From contig NZ_LKBT01000001.1 in assembly GCF_002699985.1 (NCBI RefSeq), positions 124,001 to 188,000 on the forward strand: a DNA stretch of 64,000 bases. The letters run 5' to 3'. Every line of letters starts with the position of its first letter. The stretch's first letter is position 1. Shown piece after piece: positions 44,949 through 57,506 of this stretch. Below the pieces are notes generated by a model. It was given only the letters and a program-made list of their open reading frames with translations. It had not been told where the DNA came from and ran no database searches. Made by a program: the position numbers and the translations under genes. This DNA is from Pseudomonas sp. ICMP 561 (GTDB taxonomy: Bacteria > Pseudomonadota > Gammaproteobacteria > Pseudomonadales > Pseudomonadaceae).

Positions 44949-45881
44949 TCAGCGAGTCGCAGCACCCACCAGCAAGGTTCCCGCATCCGCATCAAGCGTG
45001 GCTTCGATGCCCAGCGGCACCGCGTGGTTGATGGCATCATGACCAATGGAAAGACCGCCCAGAACAGGAATGCCCAGATCACCCAGTCGCTCCATCAAGA
45101 CACTCGAATGGGTGATTGATCCGGTAGCGCCTTTAGGTTCGCTGAACTGCCCAACCGCGATGCCTGCCAATCCATTCAGCGCACCACTGTTGAGTAGATG
45201 AGTAAGCAGGCGGTCGACACGATAGGCCGCTTCGCTCACATCTTCGATCAGCAGAATGGCGCCGTTGAGATCTGGCATGTAATCAGTACCGACGCTGCTG
45301 CTCAGTATGCTGAGGTTGCCTCCCAGCAATACACCGTGAGCCGTGCCGCGGGTACGCACATCGAAGGTGCGCTCCGCTGCATCGGCTGCGACCAGAACCG
45401 GTTCGGGGCTCATGGTCACGTGTCGCAAGCCGCCGACGAACACGCCGCCGCGCTCAAGCTGACTGGCCACCGGCCCGTGGATGGTTGCCAGTCGCGCATG
45501 CTGCCAAAGCGCACCGTGGAACGCTGTGATATCAGAAAAACCAATCACCAGTTTCGGATCGCGTTTAACCGCGTCGAAATCAAGATGCTGAACGATGCGT
45601 TGCGCGCCGTAGCCGCCACGGTTGCAAAACAGTGCGCGGATCTCCGGATCAGCCAGCGCAGCATTGAAGTCTGCAAGCCGGTGCTCATCAGTGCCCGCAT
45701 AAAAAGAATGAGTGTCCAGTGCGTGAGGGTAAATCCGGGGCCTGAGACCCCAGCTCTTGAGAACCTCTGCCGCACTCTCGACCTTTGCCGCTGCCACCGG
45801 GCCAGCAGGCGAAACCAGAGCGACTGCGTCTCCGGGGCGAAGCGCATGAGGGCGAAGGGTTGGCAAACAGATAGAAGGCAT
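44949..45881 (-). CDS. ldcA: muramoyltetrapeptide LD-carboxypeptidase
   Basis: A 310-aa S66 peptidase. The nucleophile Ser is in GFSDITAFHGALWQ. LRPGDAVALVSPAGPV starts the fold, and ILLIEDVSEAAYRVDR with SIGHDAINHAVPLG supplies the Glu and His of the Ser-Glu-His triad. It removes the terminal D-Ala from cytoplasmic murein tetrapeptides during wall recycling. It stands alone. Confidence 0.93.
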   Translation of the reverse strand: MPSICLPTLRPHALRPGDAVALVSPAGPVAAAKVESAAEVLKSWGLRPRIYPHALDTHSFYAGTDEHRLADFNAALADPEIRALFCNRGGYGAQRIVQHLDFDAVKRDPKLVIGFSDITAFHGALWQHARLATIHGPVASQLERGGVFVGGLRHVTMSPEPVLVAADAAERTFDVRTRGTAHGVLLGGNLSILSSSVGTDYMPDLNGAILLIEDVSEAAYRVDRLLTHLLNSGALNGLAGIAVGQFSEPKGATGSITHSSVLMERLGDLGIPVLGGLSIGHDAINHAVPLGIEATLDADAGTLLVGAATR

Positions 45882-46115
45882 TACGAAAACTCAAGTTTCA
45901 GGCAATTCGAACAATGTAGATCAGTCTCGACTATTGATCTACATACATAAATATTTTATTGCTGAATATCGAGTAATTTTTCATTTATGTGCGCCCGCCG
46001 TAAAACCAGCATGAGCATGTTTACTGCCCGTGAGTAGCGACGGTGCGTCCACTCCTCACGGTTGTACAGAGACACCCGTCGCGTGGCAGGTTGTTTCACG
46101 CGGGAAGCCGCCAGG

Positions 46116-46610
46116 TTATCGTTTCACAACCTTGGTGCAGACTTCTGTGCCGCGCCCGCCCGCCCCCTTGCCCTCTTTAGAAGTGCGCATGTAGTCCGGT
46201 AGATAATAAGACTTGTGTAGCGTCGTAATAAACTTGCCCTCCGTATCCTGATCATGAGTAATCAATGCCATACCGACGCCGCGATCCGTTGGGGCATCTT
46301 CGCTGTCGTTGGCGAAGTACATTGCCAGTGATTGGCCTTGCGCTGCCGCATACCCTGAAAATGTTGAAGCATGTTCACCCACTTTAACTTTAAAGGTGAA
46401 TGTATAAGCCCCAAAACTTTGCGCAAAATGACTGGCCCGCTCATCCACGGTAAAAGTCAGTACGCCTGTAAACGCGCCGTCGTGGCTGTCGAAACCTGTG
46501 CAGGTGTAGTCACCGGAGACATGCAGAGGGTCTGCAGGCCTGGCGATTGCATGATTGGATAATGAGAACGAAAAGAGCAGTGCGGCAAGAGAAGATAGTG
46601 TCGCTTTCAT
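46116..46610 (-). CDS. secreted protein of unknown function, 164 aa
   Basis: A signal peptide (residues 1-23, ending AIA) precedes a beta-rich domain: DYTCTGFDSHDGAFTGVLTF, GAYTFTFKVKVGE, ending GRGTEVCTKVVKR. Two cysteines near the ends could form one disulfide. It resembles small periplasmic beta-barrel or lipocalin-like proteins, but I recognise no family. Monocistronic. Confidence 0.7.
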   Translation of the reverse strand: MKATLSSLAALLFSFSLSNHAIARPADPLHVSGDYTCTGFDSHDGAFTGVLTFTVDERASHFAQSFGAYTFTFKVKVGEHASTFSGYAAAQGQSLAMYFANDSEDAPTDRGVGMALITHDQDTEGKFITTLHKSYYLPDYMRTSKEGKGAGGRGTEVCTKVVKR

Positions 46611-46934
46611 TTATGACTCCATTCTAAATACGGTGGTAGCCCGTGTGTTTGAGGGAGCGAGACTTTTCCATAAACAAGCGTTTGACAACAGCCCGTACAC
46701 CGTTAAAACCCTTACTGGACATTGCGAAACCGCCGTTTATACATAACTGCATACAAACCTGTAAAAACTTACAAAAAAACTCCGGGCAAAAATATTCATT
46801 TGAATAGAAAGGACTGCGTACATAAGACGCTTCATCATCGAACTGGATCGAATCGTATTCGCAGACTGATCTTCACTTGCCGAGCGCAGCCTCAGCGACT
46901 TCAATCTACCTTTGACTATCTATGAGGACATGCC
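46611..46934. other. intergenic region of 324 bp
   Basis: No coding signal. It is rather AT-rich around 46740-46810 and must hold the divergent promoters of the secreted protein and the CurA-like reductase. I see no clear operator. Confidence 0.4.
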
Positions 46935-47939
46935 ATGAGCAGCCACACCAACCGCCAATTCCTGCTCGCCAAACGCCCGGTCGGCCAGGCGAGTCGCGAA
47001 GACTTCACCTATCAGGAAGTACCGGTCGGCGAGCTGGCAAGCGGGCAGATTCTGGTCAAGAACCATTACCTGTCGCTGGACCCGGCCATGCGCGGCTGGA
47101 TGAACGAGGGCAAGTCGTACATCGCCCCTGTCGGTCTGGGCGAGGTGATGCGCGCACTGGGGGTGGGCGAAGTCATCGCCTCGCAAAGCGAACAGTTCGC
47201 GGAAGGTGATTTTGTTCAGGGCGCGCTCGGTGTTCAGGACTATTTCCTGGGTGAGCCTAAAGGGTTCTACAAGGTCGACCCTAAACTCGCGCCGCTGCCC
47301 CGCTACCTTTCAGCGCTGGGCATGACCGGCATGACCGCCTACTTTGCGCTGCTGGATGTTGGTGCGCCGCAGAGTGGCGACACCGTAGTGATTTCCGGCG
47401 CAGCGGGTGCCGTGGGAAGCGTCGCCGGACAGATCGCCAAGCTTAAAGGTTGCCGAGTGATTGGCATCGCGGGTGGTAAACAGAAGTGTGAATCGCTGAT
47501 TAATGAGCTGGGCTTCGACGGCGTCATCGACTACAAGAGCGAGGATGTTCTGACCGGCCTGAAGCGTGAATGCCCCAATGGCGTGAACGTCTATTTTGAC
47601 AACGTCGGTGGCGACATTCTCGACGCCGTACTCAGCCGTCTGGCCCCCAAAGCGCGGGTCGTGATCTGTGGCGCGATCAGTCAGTACAACAACACCTCGC
47701 CTGTCAAAGGGCCGAGCAATTACCTGTCGCTGTTGGTCAACCGGGCCCGCATGGAAGGTTTTGTGGTCATGGACTACGCCAGCAGGTTTGCTGCTGCCGG
47801 GCAGGAGATGGCCGGCTGGATGGCTGAGGGCAAACTCAAGAGCCGTGAGGACATTGTCGATGGGCTCGAGACCTTTCCCGAAACCTTGCAGAAACTGTTC
47901 AAGGGCGAGAATTTCGGGAAGTTGGTGTTGAAGGTTTAG
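46935..47939 (+). CDS. NADP-dependent MDR oxidoreductase (CurA/PTGR-like)
   Basis: A 334-aa zinc-independent medium-chain reductase. LDPAMRGWMNEGKSYIAPVGLGEVMRA is the LTB4-dehydrogenase/CurA motif. VVISGAAGAVGSVAGQIAKLKG is the NADP fold, and VYFDNVGGDILDAVL follows. It reduces alkenals or enones using NADPH. GAGGAC precedes the ATG. Single gene. Confidence 0.92.
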   Translation: MSSHTNRQFLLAKRPVGQASREDFTYQEVPVGELASGQILVKNHYLSLDPAMRGWMNEGKSYIAPVGLGEVMRALGVGEVIASQSEQFAEGDFVQGALGVQDYFLGEPKGFYKVDPKLAPLPRYLSALGMTGMTAYFALLDVGAPQSGDTVVISGAAGAVGSVAGQIAKLKGCRVIGIAGGKQKCESLINELGFDGVIDYKSEDVLTGLKRECPNGVNVYFDNVGGDILDAVLSRLAPKARVVICGAISQYNNTSPVKGPSNYLSLLVNRARMEGFVVMDYASRFAAAGQEMAGWMAEGKLKSREDIVDGLETFPETLQKLFKGENFGKLVLKV

Positions 47940-47998
47940 GCCTGAAGAAATCGGGGTCTTATCAATCCAGAACACTCATCAATCAATGAATGCGGGTC

Positions 47999-48088
47999 TG
48001 TAGGAGCGAGGCTTGCCCGCGAACCGGCCGACCAGGTACGTCAGACGCACAGCGTCATCGGTCTTCGCGGGCAAGCCTCGCTCCTACA
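47999..48088. repeat. REP pair, GCGAGGCTTGCCCGCGA family
   Basis: TGTAGGAGCGAGGCTTGCCC is inverted as GGGCAAGCCTCGCTCCTACA. Confidence 0.88.
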
Positions 48089-48164
48089 GGGCTCCCGTTT
48101 GCTTCGCGACAGCGCGGTGTTATGGACACAGCGCTGTCGCGAACAAGATCAATAATCGCCGCCC

Positions 48165-49331
48165 CTACTGCGCTTGCAACACCTCATCCGCCTTGCCGCC
48201 TGCATCCTGAATCACCAGATGAATGAAATGCAGTTTGGTGATCACTGCAGGTGGCAGGACGAACGGGTAGAAGTCAGGCTGGCCCATGCTGCGCGACAGC
48301 TCGTTGAGCATCCCGGCCAGTTCGATCCAGGCATTGACGAATGACAGGAACGCAGGCCCGCCGGGGTGTTGCGGGTCGTAAAGGGTTTCCAGCGGGAACG
48401 GCTGATAATCCAGGTCCATATCCCGGGCACTCATGCCAAAACCCAGCGCGGTATCGACCGCATCCATCATGTGCAGGTAATGCGCCCAGGTCTCCGCCCA
48501 ATCCTCCCATGGATGCATGGTGGCGTAAGCGCTAACGAAGTTCTGCTGCCAGTCGGCAGGCGCCCCGTTCTGGTAATGGTGATCCAGTGCCTCGGCATAA
48601 CTGGCGCGTTCATCGCCGAACAGGTTGCGATACCCGTCCTGCCACCAGGTATTTGCAATCAACCGATCCCAATAGTAGTGCCCCACTTCGTGACGGAAAT
48701 GCCCGAGCAAAGTCCGATAAGGTTCGTGCATCTGCACACGAAGTTTCTCGCGATGGGCGTCGTCCGCCTCTTTGATATCCAGGGTGATCAAGCCGTTGGC
48801 GTGCCCGGTGGTCGGCGCTTTGCCTTCCAGGTCAACGCCAAGAAACTCAAAGGCCAGCCCGCGCTCTTCGTCCTGAGTTTTGGGGATGACTTTCAGTCCG
48901 AGGGAAATCAACTGCGCAACCAGTCGACGCTTGGCGGTTTCCACCTTGCACCAGCGCTCGCCGTTTTCCGGGATCGACAGGTCGGGAATGGTCTTGTTCA
49001 GGCTACAGGCAATGCAGAACTCGCCACTGTCATCGGCGGGAAACAGCCAGTTGCACGCCGCAGGCGTATCAACGTTTGCGCAACGTCGATACAACCCGGC
49101 TCCGGGCTCGTCACTCAGGCGCCAGGTGTCTTGATCGGGGCCAGGCTCAAGAGCTGCAACCCGGCCCTGCTCTGGCAGATAACCAAGCGCCGCGGAGCAG
49201 GCCAGACACTGGGTATTGGGAAAGAATACAGACTGACCACACCGGCACTGCCAAACCTTGCTGTTACGCCGGGTCTCGCCAACAAAAGGTGCAGCAATAC
49301 GTGAACTGAGTTGCTCGAAAAACCGGTACAT
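48165..49331 (-). CDS. zinc-ribbon metallopeptidase (putative zincin)
   Basis: A 388-aa protein. Cys29, Cys31, Cys42 and Cys45 form one zinc ribbon, and Cys84, Cys93, Cys106 and Cys109 form a second. The peptidase motif HEVGH is at 214-218, and WAETWAHYLH is a likely third-ligand helix. There is no signal peptide, so it acts in the cytoplasm. I recall this family as putative zinc-binding metallopeptidases often encoded near ATP-grasp/alpha-E/transglutaminase genes; here the two loci are 32 kb apart. Substrate unknown. Start ATG 49331. Confidence 0.85.
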   Translation of the reverse strand: MYRFFEQLSSRIAAPFVGETRRNSKVWQCRCGQSVFFPNTQCLACSAALGYLPEQGRVAALEPGPDQDTWRLSDEPGAGLYRRCANVDTPAACNWLFPADDSGEFCIACSLNKTIPDLSIPENGERWCKVETAKRRLVAQLISLGLKVIPKTQDEERGLAFEFLGVDLEGKAPTTGHANGLITLDIKEADDAHREKLRVQMHEPYRTLLGHFRHEVGHYYWDRLIANTWWQDGYRNLFGDERASYAEALDHHYQNGAPADWQQNFVSAYATMHPWEDWAETWAHYLHMMDAVDTALGFGMSARDMDLDYQPFPLETLYDPQHPGGPAFLSFVNAWIELAGMLNELSRSMGQPDFYPFVLPPAVITKLHFIHLVIQDAGGKADEVLQAQ

Positions 49332-49458
49332 GGCGATCTCCTGGTGGGCCAGCATGCACTAGATCATCGCCGGTTGCCGTCGTTCCGTGGAGTTGATGCG
49401 TGACGTGGATCTTTGCTGGAGCACTGTCCTGTGGGAGATTCCATGTTGGCCTGCAAAT

Positions 49459-49554
49459 CCCGTAGGACCGGCTTTAGCCGGGAGGACGGTATTTCTAGCG
49501 AAGAAGATTTGGTGAGTGTCCCGACGCCCTCCCGGCTAAAGCCGGTCCTACGGG
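49459..49554. repeat. REP pair, CCGGCTTTAGCCGGGAG family
   Basis: CCCGTAGGACCGGCTTTAGC is inverted as GCTAAAGCCGGTCCTACGGG. Confidence 0.9.
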
Positions 49555-49586
49555 ATTACGAAAGACCTGCGGACGCGCATGGCCGA

Positions 49587-51962
<2,376 letters not shown>

Positions 51963-51963
51963 T

Positions 51964-51992
51964 CAAAAGCAAAAGAGCAGCCTAGGCTGCTC
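51964..51992 (-). terminator. hairpin with T-run just upstream of ligA
   Basis: On the minus strand GAGCAGCCTAGGCTGCTC is an 18-nt perfect palindrome followed by TTTTGCTTTT. It ends about 14 nt before the ligA ATG, so it could stop zipA transcripts or act as an attenuator. Confidence 0.6.
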
Positions 51993-52018
51993 AGATGTTG
52001 GTGCTCTGTTGGTTCGAC

Positions 52019-52101
52019 CGTAGCAGCGCGCTTGCCCGCGATAAGGGCCGAAGGACCTTCGTTGCCTGACAACCGCCATCGCGGGCAAGCGCGCTCCTAC
52101 A
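52019..52101. repeat. REP pair, GCGCGCTTGCCCGCGAT family
   Basis: AGCGCGCTTGCCCGCGAT is inverted as ATCGCGGGCAAGCGCGCTCC, between zipA and ligA. Confidence 0.85.
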
Positions 52102-52110
52102 GGTTTGGCT

Positions 52111-52950
52111 TCAACGACGCTGAGTCAATGCGCGGCGTTCGAATTCGACGATGCGCTGACGGTAGTGCTCAATGGTCTGCGCGGTCATGACGCTGCGCTG
52201 GTCATCCTTGAGTTCGCCATTGAGTTCATGGGCCAGCTTGCGAGCAGCGGCAACCATGACGTCAAAGGCCTGTTTCGGATGACGCGGCCCCGGCAAGCCG
52301 AGGAAGAAGCTCACGGCACGGGTGCTGAAATGATCGATGTCATCCAGATCAAATACGCCAGGCTTGACTGCGTTAGCCATGGAGAACAGCACTTCACCGT
52401 TGCCTGCCATGCTTTCGTGGCGATGGAAAATATCCATCTCACCGAAACGCAGACCGCTTTCCAGAATGTTCTGCAACAACGCAGGGCCTTTGAAGCCACT
52501 TTCGTCGCGGCAAATAACGCTGATGACCAGCACTTCCTCAACAGGCGGCAGATCCTTGTCTTCAGTGATGCGCTGGGCAGGCTTGTCATCTTCGAAAGCA
52601 TCTTCGCGCCCGGTGAACAGGCTCGGGCCGTCCATGTCCAGGTTGAGATCGCCTTGCTGCGGCTCATCCTTACGTTTGCTATTGCGCTTGCTCTGACGCG
52701 GCGTCGCGCTCATCGACGGCAGGTCTTCCTCGTCGAGCTGCGGCTCTTTGTGTGTGTCGAGCACGCGCGGTGGGCCCAGCAACTCGGCGGAGGACGGTTC
52801 ATCGTCGTCCGGCAGGTTCGAGAAGCTGCGGTCCAGCCTGAATTTCAATTTCCCCTTGCTGCCGCGCATACGGCGCCAGCCATCAAAAAGAATACCGGCA
52901 ATGACAATTATGCCGATGACGATCAGCCACTCGCGCAGACCGATTTCCAT
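52111..52950 (-). CDS. zipA: cell division protein ZipA
   Basis: A 279-aa protein. An N-terminal membrane helix ([20 protein letters not shown]) with the amino end outside leads to a charged linker and a C-terminal FtsZ-binding domain (about 140-270). Family motifs include [14 protein letters not shown] and [26 protein letters not shown]. It ties FtsZ to the membrane. It lies downstream of smc, with 250 bp between. Confidence 0.95.
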   Translation of the reverse strand: MEIGLREWLIVIGIIVIAGILFDGWRRMRGSKGKLKFRLDRSFSNLPDDDEPSSAELLGPPRVLDTHKEPQLDEEDLPSMSATPRQSKRNSKRKDEPQQGDLNLDMDGPSLFTGREDAFEDDKPAQRITEDKDLPPVEEVLVISVICRDESGFKGPALLQNILESGLRFGEMDIFHRHESMAGNGEVLFSMANAVKPGVFDLDDIDHFSTRAVSFFLGLPGPRHPKQAFDVMVAAARKLAHELNGELKDDQRSVMTAQTIEHYRQRIVEFERRALTQRR

Positions 52951-53200
52951 GTAATCCAGTGCCTCTAGTGAAGAATGCTTGAAATAAGGGCCTAAACCCC
53001 TTTAAAACGTGGTGCCAAGTCTCTGTTCTGACTGGCAATTTGCCCACGCGAAAAGAAAAAGTGGACATTAAACTAGCACGACCAAAGGTAACTTTACACC
53101 GTCTGTTACATCTGGTTTGTGCGCAAAGCGATATCTACCGCACAGAGTTGTTCACGCGAAGCCATTAAATGGCCATTTCTACCGCGCAGAACAGGCATTC

Positions 53201-56200
53201 CTAGGCATCGACCAATGCCATCGCCTCCTCTACATCCACCGCCACAAGTCGCGAACAACCCGGTTCATGCATGGTGACACCCATCAATTGATCGGCCATT
53301 TCCATAGCGATCTTGTTGTGGGTGATGTAAATGAACTGCACGGTCTGCGACATCTCCTTGACCAGTCGCGCGTAGCGTCCAACGTTGGCATCGTCCAGCG
53401 GTGCATCCACTTCGTCGAGCATGCAGAACGGTGCAGGATTGAGCTTGAAGATGGCGAAAACCAACGCCAACGCAGTCAAGGCTTTCTCGCCACCGGACAG
53501 CAAATGGATCGTGCTGTTTTTCTTGCCCGGCGGGCGCGCCATGATTGTTACCCCTGTATCGAGTAAATCTTCGCCCGTCAGTTCCAAATAAGCTGAGCCT
53601 CCACCGAAAACTTTTGGAAAAAGTGCCTGAATTCCACTGTTTATCTGATCGAAGGTCTCTTTGAATCGATTTCGCGTCTCCTTGTCGATCTTGCGGATCA
53701 CGTTCTCGAGGGTTTCCAGTGCCTCAACCAGGTCAGCGTTTTGCGCGTCCAGATAGCGTTTGCGCTCAGACTGCTGCTGGTACTCATCGATGGCTGCAAG
53801 GTTGATCGCGCCCAGCCGCTGAATCCGTACGGCAATGCGCTCAAGTTCTTCTTCTGCGTCTTTTTCGTTGGCCTCAGCGGTCAGGGTTGCCAGCACGCCC
53901 TGCAGGTCGTAACCGTCTTCAAGCAGCTGATCCTGCAACGTGGTACGGCGCACCGTGAGGGATTGCCACTCCATCCGCTGCTGTTCCAACTGCCCACGCA
54001 GCAATTGTGATTGCTGCTCGGCCTGGGTACGGCGCTTCTCGGCGTCGCGCAATTCGCGATCGGCATCTTCCAGCGCATTCTTGGCGGTACGCATTTCATC
54101 GTCCACCGCCATGCGCCGCTCAAGTAATTCTTCAAGTTTCAGGCGCAACTCTTCCAGCGGGGCTTCGCCCTCCTCCAGATTCAAATCGAGCTGCTCGCGC
54201 TTTTCGGTCAGGCGCTCGGACTGCATCTCCAGACGCTCAAGCGCCTGTCGTGTGGAATCGTGCTGAGCCCTCAGCGAGCCAAGGCGCACAGCCAGTTGAT
54301 GGGCGTGGTCCTTGTGTTGACGGGCTTCCTGACGCACGCGGTCAAGGTGCTCGCGCAGACTGTCGCGCTGGGCCTGAAGCAATTCACGCTGCTCGGTGTC
54401 CAGCGCCATGGCGTCCAGCGCATCCTGCAATTGCAGACGTGACTCACCAAGATGCTCGTGCTCCATGGCGCGTTGCTCGCCCAGCTCTGCAAGTTCTTCA
54501 TCCAGTCGGGTACGACGCAAGGTGAGCTGCTCGACCTTGACCCTGGCGGCAGACAATTGCGCCCGGAGCTCGCTTTGCTGACGGGTTTCATCCTGGACCC
54601 GGCGGCGCAACTCCTCCCGGGCCTCTTCCTGATTCGATTGCTGTTCACGCAGTATCAACAGCTGCTCTTCAAGGGTGGCCAGGGTGGCTTCACGCTCATC
54701 GCGCTCCTGCCCCAGACGCTGCAACTCCTGACCGCGGGCCAGCACGCCGCTTTGCGCTTCGCTGGCGCGACGTACCCGCAGAAAGTGCCGCCCCACCCAA
54801 TAACCATCGCGACTGATCAGGCTTTGCCCCGTCGCCAGTTGACCGCGCTGGGCCAGTGCCTCATCAAGGGTTTCAACCGGACGCACCTGGCCCAGCCAAC
54901 TGGCGAGGTCCATGGCACTGTCGACTTTATCCAGCAGACTGCCGGGGATTCGCGCAGCCTCGGCGCCAGTACTGACCAGCCGCAAATCGCCCTGTTGGAA
55001 ACCTGCAAGATCAAGCCCGCTGAAGTCATCAACCAGCACGGCCTGCAGGTCGGCACCCAGCACGGTTTCCACCGCCAGCTCCCAACCCGGCTCAACCCGC
55101 AGGCCTTCCGCCAGCCGTGGCTGCTCAGCCAAATCATGGTCGCGCAGCCATTCGGCGGTACCGGTGTCGGGATCAAGCGCAGCCTGCTGCAACGCTTCAA
55201 GGGATGCTAAACGGCCGTTAAGCCGCTGCAATTCGCCTTGGGCCTGTTGCTGCGCCTGATTGGCCTGTTGCAGCTCGTTGCGCAACTGCTCAAGCCGCTC
55301 GACAGCTTGCTCTTCGCCGATGTGCAACTCTTCGAGGGTCATTTCCCGGGTAGCAAGATCTTCGTCCAGTTGCAGGATCGCCGCGTCTTCCGGATCGGCT
55401 TTGAGCAATTCCAACTCTTCACCCAGCCGTCGCTGCCGCTCAGCCAGTCGCTCCAGGCTGTGTTCCAGTTGCTGGATACGCGACTGCTGAACTTCCGCCT
55501 GACGCCGCGGTTCGGCTGATCGCAAGTTAAAGCTGTCCCACTTTTCCTGCCAGCCATGCATCGCGCTTTCAGCATCTTCCAGCGATGCTGCGGATTCCTC
55601 GGCGGCAGCACTGGTCATCTCCTGCTCAGGCTCAAGCATTTCCAGCTCTTCGCCCAATGTAGCCAGCAGCGTGCGGTCGTGGCCCAGATGGGATTCGGTT
55701 TCCTGACGGGCCCGCTCGGCTTCACGCAGGTCGTCCTGCAATTGGCGCAGACGCTGCTGACCGTGCTGGATGCTTTGCTCGACGCGGGCAATGTCACCGC
55801 CCACGGAGTAGAAGCGCCCCTGAACCAGATTGAAGCGCTCGGACAGGTCGTGATGACCGTCACGCAAACGCTCGATGCTGGCATCGGCATTACGCTGTTC
55901 GGCGACCAAGGCCTCGAAACCGACCTCCTGATTGCCAATCACCGCCTCGCGCTGACCCACCTGCTCGTTCAGCGCCTGCCAGCGCAACGCTGACAACTGT
56001 GCCTTGAGCTGACGCTCCTCAGATTTGTATTCCTGATACTTCTCGGCAGCCTGAGCCTGACGATGCAAGCGTTCCAGCTGACGTTCCAGCTCTTCGCGAA
56101 GGTCGGTCAGGCGTGCGAGGTTTTCGTGGGTACGGCGAATTCGGTTTTCAGTCTCGCGACGGCGCTCCTTGTACTTGGAGATACCCGCCGCTTCCTCGAT

Positions 56201-56689
56201 GAAATTACGCAAGTCTTCCGGCTTGGCTTCGATCAGCTTGGAGATCATGCCCTGTTCGATGATCGAATAGCTGCGCGGACCCAGACCGGTGCCGAGGAAA
56301 ATATCAGTGATGTCCCGTCGACGGCATTTGGTGCCGTTCAGGTAATAAGTGTTCTGGCTGTCGCGGGTGACCTTGCGGCGGATGGAAATCTCCGCGTAGG
56401 CCGCGTACTCGCCGACCAGCGTGCCGTCCGAGTTATCGAAGACCAGCTCGATGCTGGCCTGGCTGACGGGCTTGCGGCTGGTTGAGCCATTGAAGATAAC
56501 GTCGGTCATCGATTCGCCGCGCAGGTTCTTGGCCGAGCTTTCGCCCATGACCCAGCGCACGGCGTCAATGATGTTGGATTTGCCGCAGCCGTTAGGGCCT
56601 ACGACCGCCGCCATGTTACTGGGGAAGTTCACCGTAGTGGGGTCGACGAAGGATTTGAACCCCGCCAGCTTGATGCACTTCAGCCGCAT
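53201..56689 (-). CDS. smc: chromosome segregation ATPase SMC
   Basis: A 1162-aa SMC protein. The Walker A is GPNGCGKSNIIDAVRWVMGE (residues 32-51). Long coiled coils flank a hinge domain (about 510-640). The C-terminal head has LSGGEKALTALAL and CMLDEVDAPLDDANV. It condenses and segregates the chromosome with ScpA/ScpB. It follows the GntR gene by 4 bp, so the two may share a transcript. Confidence 0.97.
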   Translation of the reverse strand: MRLKCIKLAGFKSFVDPTTVNFPSNMAAVVGPNGCGKSNIIDAVRWVMGESSAKNLRGESMTDVIFNGSTSRKPVSQASIELVFDNSDGTLVGEYAAYAEISIRRKVTRDSQNTYYLNGTKCRRRDITDIFLGTGLGPRSYSIIEQGMISKLIEAKPEDLRNFIEEAAGISKYKERRRETENRIRRTHENLARLTDLREELERQLERLHRQAQAAEKYQEYKSEERQLKAQLSALRWQALNEQVGQREAVIGNQEVGFEALVAEQRNADASIERLRDGHHDLSERFNLVQGRFYSVGGDIARVEQSIQHGQQRLRQLQDDLREAERARQETESHLGHDRTLLATLGEELEMLEPEQEMTSAAAEESAASLEDAESAMHGWQEKWDSFNLRSAEPRRQAEVQQSRIQQLEHSLERLAERQRRLGEELELLKADPEDAAILQLDEDLATREMTLEELHIGEEQAVERLEQLRNELQQANQAQQQAQGELQRLNGRLASLEALQQAALDPDTGTAEWLRDHDLAEQPRLAEGLRVEPGWELAVETVLGADLQAVLVDDFSGLDLAGFQQGDLRLVSTGAEAARIPGSLLDKVDSAMDLASWLGQVRPVETLDEALAQRGQLATGQSLISRDGYWVGRHFLRVRRASEAQSGVLARGQELQRLGQERDEREATLATLEEQLLILREQQSNQEEAREELRRRVQDETRQQSELRAQLSAARVKVEQLTLRRTRLDEELAELGEQRAMEHEHLGESRLQLQDALDAMALDTEQRELLQAQRDSLREHLDRVRQEARQHKDHAHQLAVRLGSLRAQHDSTRQALERLEMQSERLTEKREQLDLNLEEGEAPLEELRLKLEELLERRMAVDDEMRTAKNALEDADRELRDAEKRRTQAEQQSQLLRGQLEQQRMEWQSLTVRRTTLQDQLLEDGYDLQGVLATLTAEANEKDAEEELERIAVRIQRLGAINLAAIDEYQQQSERKRYLDAQNADLVEALETLENVIRKIDKETRNRFKETFDQINSGIQALFPKVFGGGSAYLELTGEDLLDTGVTIMARPPGKKNSTIHLLSGGEKALTALALVFAIFKLNPAPFCMLDEVDAPLDDANVGRYARLVKEMSQTVQFIYITHNKIAMEMADQLMGVTMHEPGCSRLVAVDVEEAMALVDA

Positions 56690-56693
56690 GGGG

Positions 56694-57353
56694 TCAGCCC
56701 GCTTCCAGAGCCGAGAGCACCAGCTGACAGCTGCGTTGCCCGTAATCGGTCAATACGCTGCGAACCCGCGTGGTATCCCGGGCTACCACTGCTTCAAGCA
56801 ATTGCTCGAACAGGGTCAGATAGTCACGCATCTCTGCCTTGCGCTGGTCCAGCGCAAGGTAATAGCTGCGGCTCATGGACGGTTGCAGGTTATCGACGGT
56901 CTCCTGCAGGTAAGGATTGTTGGCAAACGGATAAGCCGCACGCATCACGTTGAAGCTGTCTTCTACGAAAGCCTTCACGTCCTGGCGCTCGTAACTGGCA
57001 ATCAGCCGCTGCTGGATTTGCAGGAAACTCGCCAGATCGCTCTGCTGCTGCCACTTCTCGGCTACCGCAATGCCCAGCAGCACATACAATTCGGTCATCA
57101 GCGTGCACAGGCTCTGCACGTTATGGGCATTGAGTACCGTGACCTGCGCGCCGCGACGCGGCAGGATCGCCACCAGATGACGGCGTTCCAGAATCAATAA
57201 CGCTTCGCGCACCGAACCACGGCTGACGTTCAACGCCTGCGTGACTTTTTGTTCCTGAATTCGCTCAGCGGGCTTGAGCTCGCCACGAATGATGCGCTCG
57301 GCAAGGTGGTGAGCGATTTGCTCGGCGAGGCTGTCCGGAGCCTTGAACGTCAT
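56694..57353 (-). CDS. GntR-family (FadR/FCD) transcriptional regulator
   Basis: A 219-aa protein. The N-terminal winged helix is LAEQIAHHLAERIIRGELKPAERIQEQKVTQALNVSRGSVREALLILERRHLV, and a helical FCD ligand domain follows. Asp/His metal-ligand residues are likely in the FCD domain. It is divergent from xdhA across 272 bp that hold TGACC repeats, and immediately upstream of smc. It probably controls the purine operon xdhABC-guaD with a purine-derived ligand. Confidence 0.9.
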   Translation of the reverse strand: MTFKAPDSLAEQIAHHLAERIIRGELKPAERIQEQKVTQALNVSRGSVREALLILERRHLVAILPRRGAQVTVLNAHNVQSLCTLMTELYVLLGIAVAEKWQQQSDLASFLQIQQRLIASYERQDVKAFVEDSFNVMRAAYPFANNPYLQETVDNLQPSMSRSYYLALDQRKAEMRDYLTLFEQLLEAVVARDTTRVRSVLTDYGQRSCQLVLSALEAG

Positions 57354-57506
57354 GTCTTTCCCAAATGCTGGTGATAACCAAGCGGCGCAGTGTATCCCAA
57401 GGAAGGCCTATGGCGCAGGGCCATACCGGTGGAAACTGGCACGAAATAAGCAAAACTTTCAACAGATCGTGTCAGTTCGTCGCACTGGCAGCCCGCTGAT
57501 ACCCGG

